Source of the DNA: Methanocorpusculum sp.
Lineage (GTDB): Archaea; Halobacteriota; Methanomicrobia; Methanomicrobiales; Methanocorpusculaceae
Assembly: GCA_029987025.1 (NCBI GenBank)
Contig: DALTWQ010000036.1
Location: 1 to 11,651 of the forward strand
Direction: 5' to 3'
DNA: 11,651 nucleotides
Part shown: positions 5,905 through 11,651 of the stretch, one piece after another
Position numbering within the stretch: position 1 is the stretch's first letter
Layout of the letters: each line of letters starts with the position of its first letter
Position numbers and translations under genes: made by a program
Notes under the pieces: model-generated
Databases searched by the model: none
The model's input: the letters and a program-made list of their open reading frames with translations, nothing else
Told to the model about the DNA's origin: nothing

Positions 5905-7392
5905 ATGGAAAACCCCCGCTATGTCCCTGCGGCTGAAGAACTCACTGCCGCAGAGAATAATTTAAAGAAACGTACTTTTCCGGAACTTGAACGTCTGTCG
6001 GAATCCTACATCGAAAAAATAACCGGCAAGTCCTGGAAGGACGAAGCAACTCTGGAAAAAATCCGTGCTGCTGTTGTTGCCCAGAAAGATACCTACTGGA
6101 AGGAAGGAAAAAAGCGGACTGTCTCCTACAAAGGGGCATACAGTGTCTTATCCTACATCGCATACCAGATGCCCGGATATGTGTTTGAGATTGCCGAGTA
6201 TCTGACGTCTTTAATCGCATCAGGGCTTCTTAGAAAACATATCCGTGTCTTAGATGTCGGAGCAGGCCCCGGAACTGCTTCTGCTGCAGTAATCAAAACA
6301 CTGTCATCCTTCCCGGAAATTTCTGCAGAAATCTGCGCGGTTGAACGCGCTGATACGCACCGCGAAGCCTACTCATACCTTATCCCCGCGCTCATTGAAA
6401 CGTGCGGCAGAAACTGTGCCGCAGAAAAACCTGTTTCGATGGATATCACAGAAACTCTTCCGGATGGTGAGTTCGACCTCATCATCTGCGCAAACGTGAT
6501 TAATGAACTGCCGCTTGATGATGACGGGAAAACAGAGTTTCTGCTGCGGCTTTCAAAGCATCTCACATCAGACGGGAACCTCCTGGTCTTTGAACCTGCA
6601 GATCTGGAAAACGCGACACATCTTCGAACCATTTCCCGCGTTGCAAAAGAACGCGGTCTTACCATATATGCGCCCTGCAATGACCTGCGCGGCGTTCCCT
6701 GCCGTGTTTCTCCCTGCTGGTCGTTTTGTTCATACAAGGACATACAGCCGACACGGCTTATGAAAGCGCTCGGTTCTGACGAGGAAAAATACCGCTACAT
6801 TAACACTGATGTCAAGTTCTCGTATGTTGTCTTCAGGACTGACGGACACCGCCGCTGCGGCTACAAGGTTCCTGCTGATGCGAAACGTGCGCGCCTGTCG
6901 CAGATTAAGCGTCATGAAGGAAAACGGATTCATGTAACAGTGTCAGTGATGTCGGCTGACATCGGAGATTTGAAAAACTATCTCTATCTCGTCTGCGACG
7001 GTTCAGGAACGGTTCCCTGTTACCTTGCGCTTCCGGCATTTCACCGGACGCCGGAACATGAAGCGCTTCTTACTGCAGTGTACGGCAGTGTTGTAGCTGT
7101 TGACTCTGTCCTTGTCAGATGGAATGAAAAGCAGAATGCCTTCAACCTGCTGATGGGTAAAAACAGCTGGTGCAGACTGATTGCGGGAACTGCGTCTGCA
7201 GAACCGTGTCCGGACAAGGCAAAGATTCTGCGCGAGATGGCCGCAAAACAGAAGGGAAAGAAGAATCAGCCGTACCGCGCAAACGGCAGAGCAGACTCCC
7301 CGAAAGGAAAAACAGAGAAAAATGTACGTGCCGCAAATACGCAGAGGAAACCGTCTTCCGGAAAATCCAATCCGAAAGTAAAAGAGAACTAA
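5905..7392 (+). CDS. Rsm22/METTL17-like SAM-dependent protein with Cys cluster and C-terminal OB-like domain
   Basis: This 495-residue protein has a class I methyltransferase fold: motif I is RVLDVGAGPGTASAAV (114-129), the acidic loop AVERAD lies at 145-150, and motif IV is ICANVINELP (194-203). The segment LVFEPADLENATHLR (227-241), then APC (256-258) and the cysteine cluster C258, C266, C271, C275, then KFSYVVFR (304-311) and C318, match the Rsm22 family. That family includes mitochondrial Rsm22/METTL17, which acts in small-ribosomal-subunit assembly and carries an Fe-S cluster. Residues about 338-425 (RIHVTVSVMSAD ... VVAVDSVLVRW) look like an OB-fold, and residues 445-495 are a basic, low-complexity tail; both suggest RNA binding. 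Ribosome assembly is my inference, and methylation by this family is uncertain even in mitochondria. It sits between the zpr1-like gene and mfnA. Confidence 0.82.
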   Translation: MENPRYVPAAEELTAAENNLKKRTFPELERLSESYIEKITGKSWKDEATLEKIRAAVVAQKDTYWKEGKKRTVSYKGAYSVLSYIAYQMPGYVFEIAEYLTSLIASGLLRKHIRVLDVGAGPGTASAAVIKTLSSFPEISAEICAVERADTHREAYSYLIPALIETCGRNCAAEKPVSMDITETLPDGEFDLIICANVINELPLDDDGKTEFLLRLSKHLTSDGNLLVFEPADLENATHLRTISRVAKERGLTIYAPCNDLRGVPCRVSPCWSFCSYKDIQPTRLMKALGSDEEKYRYINTDVKFSYVVFRTDGHRRCGYKVPADAKRARLSQIKRHEGKRIHVTVSVMSADIGDLKNYLYLVCDGSGTVPCYLALPAFHRTPEHEALLTAVYGSVVAVDSVLVRWNEKQNAFNLLMGKNSWCRLIAGTASAEPCPDKAKILREMAAKQKGKKNQPYRANGRADSPKGKTEKNVRAANTQRKPSSGKSNPKVKEN

Positions 7393-7414
7393 GCACAAAT
7401 AGAACAGGGCAACT

Positions 7415-8515
7415 ATGGAAGAAAAAGGATGCAGACGTGAAGAGGTCATGGCGGCCCTTGCCGGTTTACGCGCAGTTGATACGCCGCATGACCATATCTT
7501 AAGTTCGATGTGCACCATCCCGCATCCGATAACAAATGCCGCCCGCGAGATGTTTGCCGCAGCAAATCTGGGAGACCCCGGAGTTTTTGCCGGAACTGCA
7601 AAACTGGAGCGTTTGTTTCTCGAAAGCGTCGGTGAACTGCTGCACTGCAAAACTGCAGCCGGCTGGATGACCTCGGGGGGGACCGAATCAAATATCCAGG
7701 CAATACGTGCAGCTAAAAAACTGCATCCGGTTGAGCATCCGAATATTGTTGTCCCTGTGTCAGCTCATTTTTCCTTCCTTAAAATATGCGACATGTTAGG
7801 TCTTGAACTGCGTACTGCTCCGTATGAGACGGGTAAGTTCACCGTTGATACGGAAAAGATGGCAGAGCTTGTTGATAAAAATACGATTGCAGTGTCGGCT
7901 TTTGCGGGGACCACCGAGTACGGTGTTGTTGATGACATCGCTGCTGTTGGAAAAATCGCTCTTGAAAATGATATCTTCTGCCACGTTGATGCAGCGTTCG
8001 GCGGATTTGTAATCCCCTTCCTTAAACATCCGATTCCGTTCGATTTTGCCGTCGAGGGTGTGGATTCAGTGTCTCTTGACCCGCACAAGATGGGGCTTGG
8101 AACAATTCCCGGCGGATGCCTTCTCTTCAGAGATGAAGAATCTCTGCTTCCGCTCAGCGTAGATACGCCGTATCTCTCCTCAAAATCCCAGACCACACTT
8201 ACCGGAACACGCCCCGGGGCAGATGTTGCTGCCGCATATGCTGTTCTCAAATATCTTGGAAAAGAAGGATTCCGCGACATTGTGGCAGGCTGTATGGAAA
8301 ACACCCGCAGACTTGTTGACGGTCTTTCTGCATACGGGTATGAAAAAGTTCTGGACCCGGTTTTAAATCTTGCAGTGTTCCGTGATTTTCCGGTTCCGGA
8401 AGGTTGGAAGGTATCTCACATCAGAAGCGGAGACCTCCGCTTTGTTATGATGCCGCATGTAACCCGCGATGTAATTGAGCAGTTCCTCAAAGAAGTCGGG
8501 GAACAGAAAAAATAA
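7415..8515 (+). CDS. mfnA: L-tyrosine / L-aspartate decarboxylase
   Basis: MfnA is a PLP-dependent group II decarboxylase that makes tyramine from tyrosine for methanofuran. In some archaea it also makes beta-alanine from aspartate for coenzyme A. The 366 residues show the signature features: ILSSMCTIPHP (28-38), TSGGTESN (86-93), His118 that stacks on PLP, HVDAAFGGF (190-198) with Asp192 for the pyridine nitrogen, and SLDPHKMG (220-227) with Schiff-base Lys225. TGTRPGAD (263-270) is also typical. The length is normal for archaeal MfnA. Only 22 bases separate it from the previous stop, so it is probably the last gene of the sepF operon. Its Shine-Dalgarno is weak at best. Sequence alone does not decide between tyrosine and aspartate as main substrate. 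Confidence 0.94.
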   Translation: MEEKGCRREEVMAALAGLRAVDTPHDHILSSMCTIPHPITNAAREMFAAANLGDPGVFAGTAKLERLFLESVGELLHCKTAAGWMTSGGTESNIQAIRAAKKLHPVEHPNIVVPVSAHFSFLKICDMLGLELRTAPYETGKFTVDTEKMAELVDKNTIAVSAFAGTTEYGVVDDIAAVGKIALENDIFCHVDAAFGGFVIPFLKHPIPFDFAVEGVDSVSLDPHKMGLGTIPGGCLLFRDEESLLPLSVDTPYLSSKSQTTLTGTRPGADVAAAYAVLKYLGKEGFRDIVAGCMENTRRLVDGLSAYGYEKVLDPVLNLAVFRDFPVPEGWKVSHIRSGDLRFVMMPHVTRDVIEQFLKEVGEQKK

Positions 8516-8553
8516 TTTTTGTGACTGTTATAAAAAAATAGTTTTGAAAAAAA
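8515..8553. terminator. Bidirectional oligo-T terminator between mfnA and the AI-2E-family gene
   Basis: T tracts follow the mfnA stop on the plus strand (T5 at 8516-8520). Two A7 tracts (8532-8538 and 8547-8553) read as T7 on the minus strand just after the stop of the AI-2E-family gene. The 44-base convergent spacer thus serves both genes. Confidence 0.5.
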
Positions 8554-8559
8554 TAGATT

Positions 8560-9621
8560 TTATTTTCCGGTTTCATTTCCGCAAGGGAGTGCCGGTTCCG
8601 GTTCGTCTTCAATCTCATGTTTAATCGTGCGCAGTTCTTTAAAGAAGATTTCATACGCTGCCATACCGAGCACGAGAAGTACCGGTCCGAGAACGAATCC
8701 GATAAGACCCATAATTGCTGCGCCTCCGAAGAATCCAACGAAAATCAGCATGGGCCGTATTTTGACCTTGTCTCCGGTAAGTTTCGGACGGATGAAGAAG
8801 TCAGGCAGAATCCATAAGAGAATTACTCCCAGGGTGGCAGTAATGATAACACCATAGATATCTCCTGTTGCTAATGCATAGAGTCCTAAGAAGATAAGAA
8901 CCAGCGGTGCTCCTAAGACCGGAATCAGGGCAAAGAATCCGCAGAGGGTTGCAAAGAGCACAATATGTCCATATCCCAGAAGAAGGAGATACGGAATAGC
9001 CAGCAGAAATGTCAGGACTGCAATAATAACCTGTACGATGTATAAGGCAAAGAGGATATCCTTTGTTTTGTGGCGCATTAATGACATATTCGGCTTTGAC
9101 TGTTCAGGAATTATACTTCTTACATCCGCAACAAGTCTGTCTCCGAAGATAAAGAAGAGATACAGTGCCGCGAAGAAGAAGATACAGGCGAGTACTAGAT
9201 AAATGCCTCCGGATATCAGGCCGAGTGCAAGGTCCGGCGATCCTGTGAATAATGAAATGATACTTTCAACAATTCCGACACCAGCATTGGCAGATACCTG
9301 GATGTTGAAGATTTCCCCTGTGAAAATCATAATCTCCTGGAGCATCATTCCAAGGGTGTCTTTTCCTACGATAATGACTGTTACAATAAATGTAGCTATT
9401 CCGACAATTAAAACTGAAACCAATATTGATACAGCAGCGGCGGAAAACGGTGCCGGAAGTTTTCTGCGCATTCTCCTGTACAGAGGCATTGCAACTATTG
9501 CAAGAGATCCTGCGATGATAACACTTGCAATATACTTCCATCCAATCACTGCAACGATGATGAGAATTACCGTTGCAATTACAAGACTTAAATGGTTTTT
9601 ACAAAACTGGGCAAGAGTCAT
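8560..9621 (-). CDS. AI-2E family transporter-type membrane protein (UPF0118)
   Basis: The 353-residue product is an integral membrane protein of the AI-2E exporter family (Pfam AI-2E_transport, formerly UPF0118). Two adjacent N-terminal helices (about 11-47) are followed by a third (about 59-85), a soluble stretch (about 86-130), a helix at about 135-160, and a C-terminal bundle. Family signatures are FFALIPVLGAPLVL (229-242) and FFIRPKLTGDKVKIRPMLIF (275-294), followed by GGAAIMGLIGFVLGPVLLV (299-317). The charged tail (IEDEPEPALP) is cytoplasmic. Some bacterial members have been linked to autoinducer-2 export or to Na+/H+ exchange, but in archaea the substrate is unknown and I do not claim one. 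The start is the ATG at 9621; the upstream AAGAG is a weak Shine-Dalgarno. The gene is divergent from the acyl-CoA synthetase gene with 105 bases between them. Confidence 0.85.
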   Translation of the reverse strand: MTLAQFCKNHLSLVIATVILIIVAVIGWKYIASVIIAGSLAIVAMPLYRRMRRKLPAPFSAAAVSILVSVLIVGIATFIVTVIIVGKDTLGMMLQEIMIFTGEIFNIQVSANAGVGIVESIISLFTGSPDLALGLISGGIYLVLACIFFFAALYLFFIFGDRLVADVRSIIPEQSKPNMSLMRHKTKDILFALYIVQVIIAVLTFLLAIPYLLLLGYGHIVLFATLCGFFALIPVLGAPLVLIFLGLYALATGDIYGVIITATLGVILLWILPDFFIRPKLTGDKVKIRPMLIFVGFFGGAAIMGLIGFVLGPVLLVLGMAAYEIFFKELRTIKHEIEDEPEPALPCGNETGK

Positions 9622-9653
9622 GTATTTCTCTTATTCATATTTACGTGGATGAG

Positions 9654-9696
9654 TATTAAATGAATCTCTGTCTCTATTTCCCCATAGATTATATCC
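9654..9696. promoter_or_regulatory. Divergent promoter region, AI-2E-family gene / acyl-CoA synthetase
   Basis: On the plus strand GATTATATC (9688-9696) is a TATA-like box that would start the synthetase mRNA a few bases before its ATG at 9727. A stronger AT run (9707-9720, AAATATATACATAA) is too close to that ATG to be the normal TATA box. On the minus strand TTTAATA (complement of 9654-9660) would serve the AI-2E-family gene with a leader of about ten bases. Confidence 0.4.
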
Positions 9697-9726
9697 TAAA
9701 AGATTCAAATATATACATAACTATCT

Positions 9727-11409
9727 ATGGATGAATATACTGGAAATATCGGAAACTATGATGAAACGTATGCATCGTTTCACATAGATGTTCCGAAACA
9801 CTATAACTTCGCCTTTGATGTGATTGATGCGTGGGCAAAACGCGACAGAAACCATCTGGCGATGATCTGGGTGAATCAGGCAGGGGAAGAGAAGAAGTTC
9901 ACTTTCTGGGACCTGATGATTCACAGCAACGAAGCGGCAAACATCTTAATGAAGTTCGGCATCCAGAAAGGAGACCGCGTCATGCTGATGCTTCCAAGAG
10001 TCCCCGAATGGTGGATTCTTGTTCTCGGTATCTTAAAACTCGGTGCAGTCTACTGTCCGAGTCCGCACATGCTTACCGTGAAGGATATTGCCTACCGTAT
10101 GAAGGTCGGCAACTTCAAGATGGTTATTACCGACCGCGAGAATATTGAAAAGGTCGATAAGGTCGCAGAAGAGTGCCCTGCGCTGCAGCTCCGCATGATT
10201 GTAGATGACGACCCGAACGAGCGTCTTCCGACACCGTGGATTGGATATCAGCATGAACTTAAGTATCCGGCACCGGTTGCAACCAAGCTTGTGCCGACTG
10301 CAGGACGCAAAATTCTTGCAACTGACCCGATGCTGATTTATTTCACATCAGGCACCACTAAGAATCCGAAAATGGTTCTGCATGATTATGCACACCCGCT
10401 CGGTCAGACGGTTACTGCCAAATTCTGGCATGACTTAACGGAAAAGGATGTTCACTTTACGGTTTCAGATACCGGTTGGGCAAAATGCGGCTGGGGTAAA
10501 ATATTTGGTCAGTGGATTTGCGGTGCATGTATTTTTGTCTATGACTACCGCAGCAAGTTCCTTGCAACCGAACTTCTGCCGCTGATTGAAAAGTACGGCA
10601 TTACCTCGTTCTGCTGTCCGCCCACAATTTACCGTATGCTTATTATCGCAGACTTAAAGAAGTTCTCCTTTACTGAGCTTCGTACCTGTACGAGTGCCGG
10701 CGAGCCGCTGAATCCTGAAGTTATCAGAATCTGGCGTGAGGGTACCGGCATTACCATCCGCGAAGGATACGGTCAGACTGAAACCTGCTGCTGTATTGCA
10801 ACGCTTCCGGGCATGGAGATTAAACAGGGTTCCATGGGTAAACCAGTTCCGGGCTGGCATATTCAGCTCCATGACGATGACGGTCATGAAGTGCCGCAGG
10901 GAGAGACGGGAAGAATTGCTATCTCTCTTGAGCAGCGTCCGGCAGGACTTATCCGCGAGTATCTGGACAATCCTGAAGAAAATGCCGAGCAGTTTAAAAA
11001 CGGCTGGTACTACACAGGCGATAAGGCCAGAATCGATGAGGACGGCTACTTCTGGTTCGTCGGAAGAAATGATGATGTGATTAAATCATCCGGCTACCGT
11101 ATCTCTCCCTTTGAGGTCGAATCAACACTTCTTGAGCATCCGGCGGTCAAAGAGTCTGCTGTTGTGGGAAGTCCTGATGATATCCGCGGCGTTATTGTGA
11201 AGGCGTTTATTGTTCTTCACGACGGATACGAACCGTCAGACCGTCTTATCAAAGACATCCAGGACTTTGTAAAGCGGACTACTGCTCCGTACAAATATCC
11301 GCGTGCGATTGAGTTCGTCAAGGAACTTCCGAAGTCGTTCTCCGGCAAAATTAAACGCGGAGAACTTCGCGAAAGAGAACTTAAACGCTACGAAGAAGAA
11401 AATTCATAA
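9727..11409 (+). CDS. AMP-forming acyl-CoA synthetase, medium-chain (ACSM/MacsA) type
   Basis: This 560-residue ANL-superfamily enzyme activates a carboxylic acid with ATP to acyl-AMP and then to acyl-CoA. Motifs in order: the ATP-binding loop YFTSGTTKNPKM (205-216), GYGQTETCC (347-355), GWYYTGDKARIDEDGYFWF (426-444) with Asp432, the hinge segment GRNDDVIKSSGYRI (446-459), and the C-terminal catalytic Lys541 in PKSFSGKIKR (535-544). The N terminus (DETYASFHIDVPKHYNFAFDVIDAW, 12-36, given here as start and end) resembles medium-chain acyl-CoA synthetases rather than acetyl-CoA synthetase. In methanogens such enzymes are thought to activate branched or medium-chain acids for lipid or amino-acid synthesis, or to recycle aryl/indole acids. 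The substrate cannot be fixed from sequence. It is a single-gene unit followed by T tracts. Confidence 0.9.
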   Translation: MDEYTGNIGNYDETYASFHIDVPKHYNFAFDVIDAWAKRDRNHLAMIWVNQAGEEKKFTFWDLMIHSNEAANILMKFGIQKGDRVMLMLPRVPEWWILVLGILKLGAVYCPSPHMLTVKDIAYRMKVGNFKMVITDRENIEKVDKVAEECPALQLRMIVDDDPNERLPTPWIGYQHELKYPAPVATKLVPTAGRKILATDPMLIYFTSGTTKNPKMVLHDYAHPLGQTVTAKFWHDLTEKDVHFTVSDTGWAKCGWGKIFGQWICGACIFVYDYRSKFLATELLPLIEKYGITSFCCPPTIYRMLIIADLKKFSFTELRTCTSAGEPLNPEVIRIWREGTGITIREGYGQTETCCCIATLPGMEIKQGSMGKPVPGWHIQLHDDDGHEVPQGETGRIAISLEQRPAGLIREYLDNPEENAEQFKNGWYYTGDKARIDEDGYFWFVGRNDDVIKSSGYRISPFEVESTLLEHPAVKESAVVGSPDDIRGVIVKAFIVLHDGYEPSDRLIKDIQDFVKRTTAPYKYPRAIEFVKELPKSFSGKIKRGELRERELKRYEEENS

Positions 11410-11429
11410 TTTTTTATACTCACTTTTTT
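11410..11429 (+). terminator. Oligo-T terminator after the acyl-CoA synthetase gene
   Basis: Two T6 tracts (11410-11415 and 11424-11429) begin directly after the stop codon and fit factor-independent archaeal termination. No hairpin is needed or seen. Confidence 0.5.
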
Positions 11430-11470
11430 ATCAGATTTCGTTCAACACTTCGAAGAGCAAATGCCGGCAG

Positions 11471-11520
11471 CTGAAAAATTGAGACTCTTCGGTATTTTAG
11501 TGTGAACTAAAGTTTTTCAG
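11471..11520. repeat. Nested inverted repeats with a GNRA-type loop
   Basis: The outer arms CTGAAAA (11471-11477) and TTTTCAG (11514-11520) are perfectly complementary. Inside them, ATTTTAGT (11494-11501) pairs with ACTAAAGT (11506-11513), with one T-G wobble, around the tetraloop GTGA. GAAGAG (11452-11457) can alternatively pair with CTCTTC (11485-11490). Together they could form a small structured RNA or a protein-binding site. The function is unknown. Confidence 0.4.
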
Positions 11521-11579
11521 TGTGTCGTTCATCCCAAAAGAGGGGGTGATATTCTTTCAGCGCGTAAGTTATCCCCAGA

Positions 11580-11651
11580 CACGGATGTCGCTGATGACAC
11601 ACGGATGCGGCCTTCGGCCGCGTCGCAGGCAATGCCTGCGACTTCACGGAT
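11580..11651. repeat. CACGGAT direct repeats with two strong GC-rich hairpins
   Basis: CACGGAT occurs three times, at 11580-11586, 11600-11606 and 11645-11651. Between the second and third copies lie two back-to-back palindromes: GCGGCC-TTC-GGCCGC (11607-11621) and GTCGCAGGC-AAT-GCCTGCGAC (11622-11642). The composition is much more GC-rich than the flanks. This looks like the edge of a dispersed palindromic repeat element, which probably continues past the window. I see no gene in 11410-11651 that I would call, although a minus-strand frame is open from the edge to a stop at 11507-11509. Confidence 0.5.

Noticed and set aside
7003..7650. Long minus-strand frame of 215 codons across the rsm22-like and mfnA genes
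   Set aside because: It is antisense to two well-identified genes, crosses their junction, and its Cys/Ser/Arg-rich translation matches no family I know. It is a codon-bias shadow.
7765..8304. Minus-strand frame of 179 codons inside mfnA
   Set aside because: It lies wholly antisense to mfnA, whose catalytic motifs are intact, and its translation is low-complexity and Ser/Pro-rich.
9707..9720. AAATATATACATAA as the TATA box of the acyl-CoA synthetase gene
   Set aside because: It ends only seven bases before the ATG, so transcription would start inside the gene. The N terminus is family-like from the first ATG, so the more distant TTATATC is preferred.
11546..11651. GAGGGGGTG followed by an open frame from GTG at 11546
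   Set aside because: The G-run overlaps the supposed start codon, so there is no proper Shine-Dalgarno spacing, and the frame runs through the hairpins as an Arg/Cys-rich translation.
11580..11651. CRISPR array
   Set aside because: The repeated unit is only seven bases and the spacings are unequal, with palindromes in between. This is not a CRISPR repeat-spacer pattern, and no cas gene is present.

Overview
The window looks like a chromosomal segment of a methanogenic archaeon, most likely Methanomicrobiales and possibly near Methanocorpusculum. That genus guess comes from protein resemblance and codon style, not from a search. The evidence for a methanogen is the 5' part of mer (F420-dependent methylene-H4MPT reductase) on the left edge, mfnA (tyrosine decarboxylase for methanofuran), an archaeal Cbf5, an archaeal SepF, an archaeal ZPR1 protein, and genes that start with TATA-like boxes and no Shine-Dalgarno.

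Layout, left to right: (1) mer, truncated by the window edge, on the minus strand with a clear TATA box and SD. (2) tRNA-Arg(TCG), then a short dCTP-deaminase-family protein that is probably a dUTPase. (3) A convergent minus-strand gene for a TctA/DUF112-type membrane protein. (4) Divergent from it, hemD (uroporphyrinogen-III synthase), followed after one base by cbf5/truB. (5) tRNA-Ser(GGA) and a T-rich spacer. (6) A PUA-domain RNA-binding protein of the MCT-1/Tma20 type. (7) A tight run sepF - zpr1-like - Rsm22-like methyltransferase - mfnA. (8) A convergent minus-strand AI-2E-family membrane protein, divergent from (9) an AMP-forming medium-chain-type acyl-CoA synthetase. (10) A non-coding right end with T-tracts, nested inverted repeats, short CACGGAT direct repeats and two GC-rich hairpins.

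Most genes are housekeeping: one-carbon metabolism, nucleotide hygiene, tetrapyrrole synthesis (for F430, cobamide and siroheme), rRNA modification, translation, division and cofactor synthesis. I see no transposase, integrase, CRISPR array, toxin-antitoxin pair or defence system, so this is mostly core chromosome. The points that merit a second look are the dUTPase/deaminase protein with the deaminase glutamate replaced by cysteine and a shortened core, the Rsm22-like protein with a four-cysteine cluster plus an apparent OB-fold and basic tail, a lone TctA-type protein with an internal repeat, the recurrent TATA-to-ATG spacing that suggests leaderless transcripts, and the structured repeat-rich DNA at the right end. 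None of these amounts to a clear new multi-gene system.
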